Shown here piece by piece: positions 52,001 through 57,579 of a stretch of 64,000 nucleotides of DNA. The notes under the pieces are model-generated. The model did no database searches. It was not told the origin of the DNA and worked only from the letters and a program-made list of their open reading frames with translations. The stretch is from Heligmosomoides polygyrus polygyrus (lineage: Eukaryota > Nematoda > Chromadorea > Rhabditida > Heligmosomidae): contig OX377201.1 of assembly GCA_947396885.1 (NCBI GenBank), positions 30,853,923 to 30,917,922 of the forward strand, in the 5' to 3' direction. Position 1 is the stretch's first letter. Every line of letters begins with the position of its first letter. The translations under genes and the position numbers were made by a program.

Positions 52001-54843
52001 TGGATGCATACTTTTGAAACGCACTGTAGTAGTGATCTTGCTCCATTGTGTAGGTGCTTTTCATGTAGTTTGGGTAAACGGCGCAGTTCAGAGTTCGTTA
52101 AAAAACAAAGGATCAGTTCTTTTTCTGAATTTCTGCTCTTTGTCGCAGTAAAGTACACATGCACGAAAGGTGAAGCAGTGCATGAGTGACGGCTGGAGTG
52201 GTCTGGCTTACGGTTCTGCCGAACCATATTTCAAACTTTGCAGATTTATCGACCACGTGATGGTCTACCACACCGGCATTCAGGCGACCGTCGAGATCCA
52301 CATTGTGATGGACGAGAACCTACCATTGAAGGTGGGTTGAACGACATATTGTTTGAGACAACACAGAGATTATATTCGACATGCTGGATCTTGACAGAAC
52401 TGAAGACTGCTCGTAGCTCACCTAACCGATGTTTTGCCGAGCTGGTAGTGCTGTACATTATCTAGTTTAGAAACGTTTTTGTTTGCCGTTTGCGTGGGTG
52501 TGGTCGGGAAGGCGACGAGTATCGCGTGCACACCGAAGTTCGAGTTCATTGCTTGCCTCGCGTTCAGACCAACCTAGCGTTCTATTCCATGGGGGTCAAA
52601 TGGTAGCAGACTTGGAATGCAGGCGAACACATATATTCATGTGCTTCACGGCTGGAAGGCCTCCACATTCATAGACTTCAAGTGCTTATTGACACAAAAT
52701 CAATTCTCCTCGGTGTTGGTCCTACAATTGTTCACATGGAGTGTTGCGGGCTGTAGAAAGTCCATATTCGGACGCTTTTCGATTCTTTACTGTCATGCTG
52801 GAGTTATTCGTTTGCTCCGTATTTTCTAGCCTTGCTATGGTTCTGATTCTCCGTTTCTAGGTAGACATGGTTTCCGCTTGGGGATTATTCAGCAGTAGTC
52901 GCTATGTTCAAACGCGGTTGTCCGTTTCCACGATTTCAAATGTTCAAATTGCTCCGGAACTAAAAAACTATAACGCTCTGATGTAGTGATCGTCTGGAAA
53001 CCGTACCTGTATGTGGAATTAAGTGCAGGCCTGTATTAGGTTGTCCCATAAGTCTCCGCCAGTTTTTTCAACGATTCATTGTGGATTTCGCCGGCGGTCT
53101 CTTGCATAGCGCTATACAGCTTTGGAAAGAGCATAATTTGGTCTATCAGAACTTGTATTGCATTTTCTTTTCTCATCCTGAATTTTGTCAACTTTTATGT
53201 CGTTGAAGTGAAAAGTGAAAAAGTGAAAGAGTGACCATATGCGCAATCTCTTCTCTCCGCTTAGATTTGGAATTTTTGCTAAGCTTTTTATAGTATTTGG
53301 AAGACAATATTCTGTACTACAAGAGTGCGTGTTGGCCCTGTTTGCGCATTCGTTCTTTATTGATTTTTAGGTTATAAAAAAGGAACGTCCAAATTTTCCG
53401 TCCGATTTTTTACCGACAGCTCCTGCTCTGCGGTAGGAATTTCTTGCTTGGTGTTATATGTCGTTCGGAAGACAAAGTCTTCCTCTATAAGAATTTGTGT
53501 TGCGTTTATTGGCTCATGCTGACTTCTGTCGAATACCAAGAACTGAACAAGGAGAAGGAGTTGTTAGTAAAGGTGTTTTTCCAATTTTGGCATTTTGATA
53601 TTCGACCAAAATCAGCATGATCCAATAAACGCGACACAAATTCTTATAGAAAAATATCTCTTCCGAAGGACATATACCACCAAGCAAAGATTTCCTACCG
53701 CAGAGCAGGAGCTGTCGGTAAAAATTCGGACCGAAAAGTTGGACGTCCCTCTTTGATGACCTAAAAATAAGAACGAATACTTAAATAGGACCAACACGTA
53801 TTTTTGTAGTACAAAATATTGTCTTCCAAATGCTGTGAAAAGCTGCGCAAAAGTTCCAAACCTAAGCGGAGAGAAGAGACTGCGCATTGGTCACTTTTTT
53901 ACTTTTTCACTTTTCACTCTAACGACCTAAAAATTTGCAAAATTCAGGATGAAGAAGGAAATGCAATGATAGAGCAAATCATTTTCTTTCGAAAGCTGTA
54001 TAGCGCTATGCAAGAGACGGCCAGCAAAATCCGCAATGAATCGTTGAAAAAACGTCGGAGACTTATGGGACAATCTATGTAGTGGTTAGAATGATCGCCT
54101 CACAGCGTTTGGATTACGTCGGAGTGCCCTAGAATACTTCGGGAACGATATTAAGCTTAAGGCTCAATCAGAGTGGACGGCTTCGAACTGCCCGGAACTG
54201 ATGCTGTGAAGTACCTAGGCTCAAATTTTGTCAGCGGCATAGGTCTGCTCCACGAAATGATTTGCCCTTGATTTCATGAATCAGGTGACCAACTGAAGAA
54301 GAGGATAGTGCGATATTCTCTTGTCATATACACAGAGAGACCGAAATCCCCAAAACCCCCAAAAGGCAATCCTTTTGGGCCCCAAAGCCCCAAATTAAAG
54401 TTTTCACGACAAGCACTGATTTTCAATTTCTTGGACATAGGTTTCTTTCAATCGTCTTGGAAAGTGTATAGTTTAATGTAGTTTTCTCTGGATAACGCTT
54501 GTCTTCACTTGTGAGATGTTCAGTTTAATTTCAAAAACATCATGCTTGTTTAGAGCAGCGTCCAACTTGATCCGAAAAGTGTTCAGTTTGATGTGGAAGT
54601 GGCTTATGTGAGGACAAGATAAATATTTGGTCTATGCTATACAAACATAGACCACAGGAGAACATACAATTTTGACATAAAATTCCCTTCTAAATTCTAT
54701 TTCAAAAAGACTAAAGTAAGGAAATGAGAATTGCGTTTCAGATCACTCACGACATCTGTCATCCCCTCGAAAAGAAATTGTTGAAGCTGGACTTTGTTGA
54801 GAGGGCCTTTGTCCACTGCGACTACGACTGCGACGGAGACTAG
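22051..54843 (+). CDS. CDF-family (Mn/Fe-type) metal transporter, complete, ten exons, 368 residues
   Basis: Exons: 22051-22215, 22409-22489, 23193-23305, 23423-23530, 27109-27205, 28174-28281, 28362-28477, 28546-28674, 52244-52331 and 54742-54843. All phases agree and the stop is TAG. The donor after 23305 is GC (AG|gcgagt). CDF proteins move divalent cations out of the cytosol using a proton gradient. The N-terminus MTEKQPLLNG holds an acidic di-leucine signal (ExxxLL), suggesting endosomal or lysosomal sorting. Six TM segments are visible (about 90-113, 122-142, 157-181, 193-217, 233-248, 250-275). The metal-site pairs are D124/D128 in TM2 (DSFMD) and D229/D233 in TM5 (DMRND), the Mn/Fe-type DxxxD pattern. 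The cytoplasmic domain (IDHVMVYHTG... FVERAFVHCDYDCDGD) is complete. Intron 8 spans 23.6 kb and is full of transposons. The least certain part is the exon 2-3 join, where a further small exon could exist. Confidence 0.9.
23695..24992 (-). mobile_element. Full-length (~1.3 kb) mariner with frameshifted transposase
   Basis: Inverted ends: TTAGGTTGTCCTGAAAGTTT at the left, and TTAGGTTGACCGAAAAGTTC on the minus strand from 24992. The minus strand encodes an HTH/linker piece (LGIAEELDVSKASVADAL near 24520) and, in the frame 24234-23839, MVTVWWSAAG, LLHDNARPH and HPPYSPDLSPSDYYL, which carry the second and third catalytic Asp. Frameshifts separate the parts. It sits in intron 4 of the CDF gene. Confidence 0.88.
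25069..25241. mobile_element. Short foldback MITE, copy 1
   Basis: It starts GGTATATGTCGCGAAGATG and ends with the inverted 'cttcgtgacatgtacc'. It shares its left arm ('tgggaacgctccagtcaatca') with the copy at 25495-25698. Confidence 0.65.
25495..25698. mobile_element. Short foldback MITE, copy 2
   Basis: The left arm, GGTATATGTCGCGTAGGTGA then 'gcagcattggtaggtggga', is mirrored by the right arm 'tcccacctatcaatgctgcc' then 'cacctacgcgacatgtaccc'. The arms are about 75 bases with few mismatches. It is non-coding. Confidence 0.75.
26090..27108. other. Intron sequence, no recognised element
   Basis: A minus-strand 64-codon frame at 26340-26146 (KQGILTPEETFRRFEPYNHK) looks slightly protein-like, but I recognise no family and see no splice context. 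The rest is unremarkable intron 4 sequence. Confidence 0.3.
27357..27655 (-). repeat. tRNA-derived SINE, minus-strand copy
   Basis: Read on the minus strand it has the A-box-like TAGCGCAGTCGG (near 27645) and the B-box-like GGTTCGGATTTC, then the usual body and the end 'ggcgcatcccaaaagggatt' then 'gagtaacgccgtcctttatc'. It is one of the least diverged copies and starts 150 bases after CDF exon 5. Confidence 0.8.
29000..32321. mobile_element. 3.3-kb foldback element: ~1.4-kb nearly identical inverted arms
   Basis: The left arm starts TACAATACCGGCCTTATC at 29000 and its mirror ends at 32321. Over a 268-base stretch (29161-29428 against the right arm) I count 5 mismatches, so the arms are about 98% alike there. 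Each arm carries the same non-coding sequence, a SINE 3' fragment (about 30150-30185 on the left) and ~145-base tandem units: three in the left arm and about 1.6 in the right. A spacer of ~240 bases (30645-30885) separates the arms. I find no transposase frame. It lies in intron 8 of the CDF gene, 326 bases after exon 8. Confidence 0.85.
30205..30640. repeat. Tandem array of three ~145-base units inside the foldback arm
   Basis: Units start at about 30205, 30350 and 30496 with 'acgctcagtctacaag'. Each contains 'ttcgattctgt.tgcattgtt' and 'gcgcactccaaaggc'. The mirrored array at 30889-31118 has fewer units. Confidence 0.8.
32322..35949. other. Intron 8 sequence, mostly unassigned
   Basis: It is A/T-rich. 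33511-33600 holds a minus-strand SINE fragment ('gtgcattctacttctacgg', 'gcgtataataact'). I see no exon and no transposase. Confidence 0.35.
35950..36460 (-). pseudogene. CR1/jockey-like reverse transcriptase fragment (thumb/C-terminal)
   Basis: Minus-strand pieces in shifting frames read LGIIYDSSLIFDTYM, RSNLIFRAFK, LYVRPLLEYYSPAWSQ and ARLSRLSVESLEFRQ. This is the order of motifs after the RT catalytic core in CR1/jockey-like elements. Frameshifts show it is dead. Confidence 0.65.
36768..37190 (-). pseudogene. Decayed protein-coding fragment, family uncertain
   Basis: The minus strand reads NPPLNLKEKLKRDLPYIAKI then KPDIRLVDAKTCRITWVAI near 37180-37080. It then shifts frame to KKVVETFGDELLLNEFNYG, and ends in MRTERQSLTEDYLHSYARTD with a TGA near 36768. 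The KPDIRLVDAK... stretch resembles the region after the RT in some retroelements, but I cannot place it firmly. Confidence 0.35.
37200..40097. other. A/T-rich intron 8 sequence, nothing recognised
   Basis: A 122-codon plus frame at 37334-37702 and a 92-codon minus frame at 37945-37667 have no recognisable domain. 39100-40090 is particularly A/T-rich. Confidence 0.35.
40098..40372 (-). repeat. tRNA-derived SINE, minus-strand copy
   Basis: The SINE runs 3'-to-5': 'gtaaaggatgactttactcactcccttt', then 'atgcgccacgcattctactt', 'ggtggccagccgatgaac', 'actggtaccaattcgccgag', ending at the tRNA-like head. Confidence 0.75.
41108..41249 (-). CDS. Candidate exon for a Gly/Tyr-rich small secreted-type peptide
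   Basis: The minus strand, after a possible acceptor ('cgatccag'), reads FPPYGYGYPRYGGGSLFGV, then RGGRGF and a tail ending GYVQGFGFGIG before a stop. Gly/Tyr-rich C-termini of this kind are known in nematode YGGY-type peptides (nlp/cnc families). I cannot find a convincing signal-peptide exon: the upstream frame (MVLWLAFRVLYTSR) is weak. It could be a decayed copy or a chance low-complexity frame within intron 8 of the CDF gene. Confidence 0.35.
41431..42010 (-). mobile_element. 3' end of a LINE-like element with (AAAT)n tail
   Basis: On the minus strand, A/T-rich sequence ends in '...gggtgcaataaataaataa' repeated about eight times (41431-41462 on the plus strand as TTTA repeats). Such tails end several LINE clades, as in the CR1-like copy at 45689-45711. 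The long open frame here gives no recognisable RT motifs. Confidence 0.4.
42040..42185 (-). repeat. SINE fragment (3' half)
   Basis: 'aggatgcgccgcgtactctac', 'ggtcgtggacgcgatttgaa' and 'gatggccagctgatag' match the SINE body in reverse. 'gaacacgtattt' is duplicated in tandem. Confidence 0.65.
42226..42506 (-). repeat. tRNA-derived SINE, minus-strand copy
   Basis: It is full length in reverse: 'aaaggataaaggacca' at the 3' end, 'gatttgaatgcgtatttggcc', 'cagacaagtctggtaccaat', and the head with 'cctccgactgcgtcacacgc'. It lies 40 bases from the fragment at 42040-42185. Confidence 0.75.
42640..42970. repeat. Mosaic of mariner-type terminus and SINE 3' fragment
   Basis: 42642-42700 ('ggttgtcccatgagtccccg', 'ttttttcaacgattcattgc') matches the end of the palindromic element at 53036-54077. 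42780-42880 is a minus-strand SINE 3' fragment. 42895-42950 ('caatcaatcg', 'gagtgcatggcgcaac') resembles the foldback element at 4847-6008. Confidence 0.5.
42971..44044. other. Intron 8 sequence, nothing recognised
   Basis: It is A/T-rich with only short chance frames. Confidence 0.35.
44045..45711 (+). mobile_element. 5'-truncated CR1-like LINE with (AAAT)n tail
   Basis: It starts inside the RT C-terminal region (frame 44053-44667), continues through ~1 kb of non-coding 3' UTR and ends in 'gaataaataaataaataaat' at 45689-45711. Truncation at the 5' end and a short tandem tail are typical of CR1-like insertions. Confidence 0.75.
44053..44667 (+). pseudogene. CR1-like reverse transcriptase, C-terminal ~200 residues
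   Basis: It starts MYNTYVLPQLEYCSTVWSP, the conserved YxxYVxPxLEYxSxVW motif just after the RT thumb. It continues LEKVQKTFTKIVF, ASYRDRLQILGMKSLKYRR, FFIRTTRWLNQLPLDLV and a lysine-rich tail, with a stop at 44665-44667. A one-base shift at about 44050 separates it from the preceding residues. With no palm or finger motifs it is inactive. Confidence 0.8.
45712..47454. other. Intron 8 sequence, unassigned
   Basis: A minus-strand frame at 47412-47122 is cysteine-rich (CHSLL, YCNGN, DCSKYG, KCREV, SCC) but matches nothing I recognise. Frames at 45915-46361 are also unrecognised. No repeat boundaries are seen. Confidence 0.3.
47455..47670. repeat. Degenerate ~50-base tandem repeat, ATCCGAATCATCCG family, second locus
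   Basis: Repeats such as 'gtccgagtcatccaaaaatccggg', 'tatccgaatcatcagaaaattcg' and 'tatccaaatcatccaattatcc' end in 'gtggtgccggtt', the same terminal motif as 11690-11905. Confidence 0.65.
48162..48455 (-). other. Unrecognised 97-codon minus-strand frame with protein-like composition
   Basis: It contains KNGFMQKYAAGFEVLQKLIW and SSRRGSVANVLSEVSDIASS. It looks helical and protein-like but I recognise no family. It could be a piece of a retroelement capsid gene. It is next to a minisatellite and upstream of the Penelope-like element. Confidence 0.25.
48465..48715. repeat. Minisatellite with ~45-base units
   Basis: The unit 'gtgttcggcacgtctac' then 'gaatcgccatgcacgttg' occurs at about 48468, 48584, 48628 and 48670, with the first unit offset by ~70 bases of other sequence. 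Later units are more alike. Confidence 0.7.
48895..48930 (-). ncRNA. Hammerhead-ribozyme-like motif downstream of Penelope-like ORF
   Basis: The minus strand reads GGCT, CTGAAGA, a stem-loop GGC...GCC, GAAAC, GTC, AGCC. This is the order stem I, CUGANGA core, stem II, GAAA core, minimal stem III with the GUC cleavage triplet, stem I'. GGCT and AGCC are perfect complements. One extra A precedes stem II. Penelope-like elements are known to carry minimal hammerheads (reported by Cervera and De la Pena); activity here is untested. Confidence 0.5.
49209..49640 (-). pseudogene. Penelope-like retroelement, C-terminal GIY-YIG endonuclease
   Basis: The minus-strand frame is open from 49640 to a stop at 49209. 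It reads LRTQLGRNRLYDRACDTPSC, MVCPFGKEGDC, then VVYLITCTECNEEYIGET and LWVRVKEHMDGLRR, ending in ARKTLEALWIASR. The CxxC-containing linker and the Y-I..C..C...YIGET....R..EH core mark the GIY-YIG nuclease fused to the RT of Penelope-like elements, which nicks target DNA. A stop at 49641-49643 closes the frame upstream and no RT is seen before the gap, so the copy is 5'-truncated or broken. A hammerhead-like motif lies 280 bases downstream. Confidence 0.8.
49838..50037. other. Assembly gap of 200 Ns
   Basis: This is a run of N. The bases just right of it (50040-50065: 'tttcccaacagcactctacc', 'aatact') match the sequence immediately outside the left end of the foldback element at 28975-29000. 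The missing sequence may therefore belong to another copy of that palindrome. Confidence 0.95.
50066..50552. other. Intron 8 sequence, nothing recognised
   Basis: There are no exons, repeat ends or RNA genes that I can support. Confidence 0.3.
50553..52026. mobile_element. Tc1-like element turned into a head-to-head palindrome
   Basis: The ends are CAGTGCGTTTCAAAAGTATG and its inverse. Inside, two copies of the C-terminal half of a Tc1 transposase face opposite ways. The right copy (plus, about 51590-51890) reads WLHRHKIEVPDWPACSSDSN and GIENMWGIVVRRVYANN. The left copy (minus, about 51100-50870) reads the mirror WLHRHNIQVSNWPACSPDNS then PMENMWGIVV. They meet near 51325. The N-terminal half is absent from both, so it is non-autonomous. 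Confidence 0.85.
53036..54077. mobile_element. ~1.04-kb palindromic element with mariner-type ends
   Basis: The ends read TTAGGTTGTCCCATAAGTCT, and ATAGATTGTCCCATAAGTCT on the minus strand from 54077; TA precedes the left end. The ~500-base arms meet near 53560. Shared arm sequence includes 'cttgcatagcgctatacagctt', 'gcgcaatctcttctctccgc' and 'ctgctctgcggtagga'. No transposase frame is present. It fills most of the last intron of the CDF gene. Confidence 0.8.
54348..54391 (-). other. Four G-runs, possible G-quadruplex/hairpin
   Basis: The minus strand has GGGG at 54388-54391 and 54380-54383, GGGGG at 54356-54360 and GGGG at 54348-54351. The central 'ccaaaaggcaatccttttgg' is self-complementary. 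It lies in the last CDF intron. Confidence 0.4.
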
Positions 54844-54907
54844 GAGTACGATAGGAAGTCACATGTACACTTGTATCATAAATATTTAATAACGTTCCGT
54901 TATTCGC

Positions 54908-54913
54908 AATAAA
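54908..54913 (+). terminator. AATAAA polyadenylation signal of second CDF gene
   Basis: A canonical AATAAA lies 65 bases after the TAG at 54841-54843, a normal distance for nematode 3' UTRs. Confidence 0.65.
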
Positions 54914-55940
54914 ATGTCAAAGATTCGGAGCATTGAGCGACATGAACAAAACGTTGTCCTTAATCCACAACTACAACGAGACACGGCTAACTGAACATCC
55001 TTCAATTGAACATCCTTCACTGACAAACTATGGTCAGTCGTCTTACAATGTACCCATACATCATACCACAACAGGTTTTATATACAGTCGCGCACCTAAA
55101 TGAGACATTTTGATGTCTAACATCATTTACAAGCTCTTGAGATCAGTTCGCATTTGACCATTTAGATGTTCTGCAACGTAAGCTCAGTTCGACGAACCGG
55201 AAAAGTGCTTTCCATGAGAAGTGTGCCGTTGACAGAGTGCTGAAAACAACGAGGTGACCTTCATATAATCGAATGTACTATATAGGTTGAACTGTGGAGG
55301 AAAAATAGATTAGTGCAGCAGGATCGCGTAGACCGGGTTAGGTACCACACCATCTCTTCCTTTGATGATCAATTGCTCACTAATGAGTTACTCTACAAAA
55401 GGCAAACCACAGAATAACTAAGCTCATTTCAACAAATAAGAATTAACAAAGAAAGGATAGCAGACGATCGACGCTGAGATGAGGTGTTCATCACTACAGT
55501 CGTGTTCATCACTACAGTTACGGCTTTGAACGCTGATTCCAAAAATATGTTCCTGCTCCAAATATATCTGCTAAACGCGTCATCCCCGACAGGCGGTATA
55601 GGTAGCTTAGTTTCGTTTAGTTTCGATGACATAAACTTTACTATAACCAAACATCCTAAGAGACGATCACCTAGAAGGTAGGGCAAAGAGTATCTTCCTA
55701 CAATTGCCTAAGATCGCCAACGATGGATACTGGTGGTAGAAGAATAATTATCACCTGCCGCCACTCGAGGGACACAAAGAACGTCACATCGTTCGATCAG
55801 GGCTTTCTCGAAGAAGACTGACAAACGCGTTCGTGTGTGTAGAAGAACATTCCTTATGAAGTATGAATTTCTTTCCTAAACTGTTTGTTGGCTGTGTCAT
55901 TTTTGCAAAAATACATTAAAATTCTTTTACCTTTACAGCG
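54914..55940. other. Intergenic sequence between CDF gene and candidate exon
   Basis: No gene is recognised. A short tandem duplication 'gtgttcatcactacagt' occurs at 55484-55520. Confidence 0.35.
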
Positions 55941-56012
55941 GCGGGACACCGGAAGAAGATGAACGACGGCGACGGATTTATCTCGAAGAGGAGAAACAAG
56001 ATCGATTTCGCC
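55941..56012 (+). CDS. Candidate host exon, acidic/arginine-rich, unknown gene
   Basis: A good acceptor ('ctttacag', preceded by a T-rich tract) is followed by a 72-base open stretch reading GGTPEEDERRRRIYLEEE then KQDRFR, and a possible donor (gtatat). The highly charged composition is protein-like. The mariner at 56022 sits 9 bases into the putative intron. I cannot name the gene or find partner exons nearby. It could instead be the end of an exon of a gene read from outside the window. Confidence 0.35.
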
Positions 56013-56094
56013 GTATATGTACCAGGCTGTCCAATAACTCTTGTCCGAAAATTTCACCATTTTTAATTTTTTTCAACTTTATTGAAAAACAAGT

Positions 56095-56742
56095 CTAATC
56101 AACAATATAATCACCACAGTTATCCACAACAGTGGCCCATCGATTGGGCAGGTCGCCGATGCCCTTCGCCCAGAACTCCGAGGGCTGCGACTCGAAGAAG
56201 TCCGCGATGTCGGATTTGAGGTTGTCGTAGTTGGTGAATTTTCTTCCGGCCAAATGGTGCTTCAGCGGGCGGAGCAAGTGGTAGTCGGAGGGGGCGAGGT
56301 CCGGGGAATACGGCGGATGGGTAACCGTCTCCCAGCCGAGCGTCGCCAACTTCTGCTGGGTCTCCTTCGCCACGTGGGGGCGCGCGTTGTCGTGCAGCAG
56401 GTGGACCGAGGCCCGTCGGAGACGCTTTTCTCGGATGGCGGCGGCTAGTTTCTCGAGCTGATCGGTGTAGATGGAGGCGGTGACCGTCCTGCCTTGCGGG
56501 AGCAGTTCGAAGTACAGCATGCCCTTAGCGTCCCACCAGCAGCAGAGCATGATCTTCAGCGGGTGCAGGTCGGCTTTCGGCGTCGTTGGCGGCTCTCCTC
56601 CGCGCGGGATCCAGACGGCACGGCGGGCGACGTTGTCGTAGAGGACCCAGCTCTCATCCCCAGTGACCAGGTCCTCCAGAAACTCCTTGCGATGCGGACG
56701 ACACTCGTAGTACATGAACATATGAATTCGACCTTGGTCCAT
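56095..56742 (-). CDS. Mariner transposase, catalytic domain only, uninterrupted (215 residues)
   Basis: The frame runs from ATG at 56742 to a stop at 56095 without interruption. Catalytic residues of the D,D34D triad are all present: D29 (VTGDESW), D118 (LLHDNARPH) and D153 (SPDLAPSDYH), with 34 residues between the last two. The C-terminus RWATVVDNCGDYIVD is normal for mariner. Full mariner transposases have about 340 residues; the HTH_48-type DNA-binding half is absent, so specific end binding would need another protein or another mode. The sequence is G+C-rich and looks recent. Mariners such as bandit are known from hookworms; relatedness here is not tested. Confidence 0.88.
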   Translation of the reverse strand: MDQGRIHMFMYYECRPHRKEFLEDLVTGDESWVLYDNVARRAVWIPRGGEPPTTPKADLHPLKIMLCCWWDAKGMLYFELLPQGRTVTASIYTDQLEKLAAAIREKRLRRASVHLLHDNARPHVAKETQQKLATLGWETVTHPPYSPDLAPSDYHLLRPLKHHLAGRKFTNYDNLKSDIADFFESQPSEFWAKGIGDLPNRWATVVDNCGDYIVD

Positions 56743-56780
56743 TTTAGCTTGTACTGGTAGCTAGACGCGGCGACTGCGCC

Positions 56781-56827
56781 TTATATACCCCTAGCGTGGA
56801 ACTCTGGAGAACCTTCTAGAAGGTTTT
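56781..56827 (-). promoter_or_regulatory. Heat-shock element array plus TATA box driving the short mariner ORF
   Basis: Contiguous in-register pentamers, written on the plus strand: gGAAc (56798-56802), tCTGg (degenerate), aGAAc, cTTCt, aGAAg, gTTTt (ending 56827). Read on the minus strand they precede TATATAA (56787-56781) by about ten bases, and the ATG is 39 bases past the TATA box. Three adjacent perfect pentamers satisfy the nGAAnnTTCnnGAAn heat-shock element. Heat inducibility is inferred. Confidence 0.65.
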
Positions 56828-57148
56828 TACACTTGCCTGATATTATAACACTTCTAAGAAAAATTATAGAATTTTGAAAATTTTCGGACAGGAATTATTG
56901 GACAGCCTGGTATGTATGTAATGGTGTCAACCAGTGAGAATGTCGGATTCAGCAAGATCAAAAATGACACAGCCAACATAGGATTTAGGAAAGAAATTCA
57001 TACCTCATATGGTATGTTCTTGTTGGCCACTACTGTCAGCCTAGATGCTATTAGGTAGTGCATAGAAAACACGCCCTGGTATTGCGCACGCGTTCTCGCC
57101 GTGAAAATCGGTCATTTTCTCCATACGAAAGGGTTGAACTCACCCACA

Positions 57149-57576
57149 CTAGTGTATTCGGAACTCCCTATCATGAAAGTACTGTTCTTCAACTGCCATT
57201 CCGTAGATGTTGGCTGCTATCCAGAAGCATCCGATCAGAAGGACGCCGCCTAGGAGGTCACCAGTGGCTGTCAAAAGTGGAATTGCCGAACTGTCTGGAT
57301 CTATTCGAAGTCTCCACATGGCTCGAACTAGGATTTGGCATATGTACAATAGAGTAAAGACCTGAAATGAGCTAACTGTTACTGAATCTCCGAAAATTTC
57401 AATGCAGACAACGAAAATTGAACTGCTCACCTGTATTAAGGACACGGCCAGAAATGAAAGGGTGAAGGATACAGTGTTAGCGAACCCGCAATCAAATAGG
57501 AAAATTATGTTCATAAATAAAATATTTCCAGGAATCGATATGCCCATAAGAATTCGAACAGCAATAGAGTCCTCAT
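57149..57576 (-). CDS. SLC41/MgtE-type Mg2+ transporter, last two exons
   Basis: Minus-strand exons 57576-57431 and 57361-57149 are joined by a 69-base intron (donor CAG|gtgagc, acceptor ttcag|G) and end in TAG. The first reads EDSIAVRILMGISIPGNILF and ends FLAVSLIQ. The second reads VFTLLYICQILVRAMWRLRI then DPDSSAIPLLTATGDLLGG, followed by a hydrophobic segment and a short tail. This matches the C-terminus of SLC41 family proteins, whose second MgtE domain ends ...QVFTL... DPDxxxIPxLTALGDLLG. SLC41 proteins transport Mg2+ across the plasma or mitochondrial membrane. Upstream exons should lie to the right but I cannot identify them up to 64000. The gene converges on the CDF gene, with stops 2.3 kb apart. 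Confidence 0.85.
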
Positions 57577-57579
57577 CTG

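Larger units (their letters stand above)
56022..56910 (-). mobile_element. Short (889-base) mariner with intact catalytic ORF and heat-shock-type promoter
   Basis: The inverted ends, CCAGGCTGTCCAATAACTCT at the left and CCAGGCTGTCCAATAATTCC on the minus strand, are flanked by TA duplications (56020-56021, 56911-56912). The only ORF (56742-56095) is the mariner catalytic domain; there is no room for the usual ~130-residue DNA-binding part. The 168 bases between the right end and the ATG carry heat-shock pentamers and a TATA box. Confidence 0.9.
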
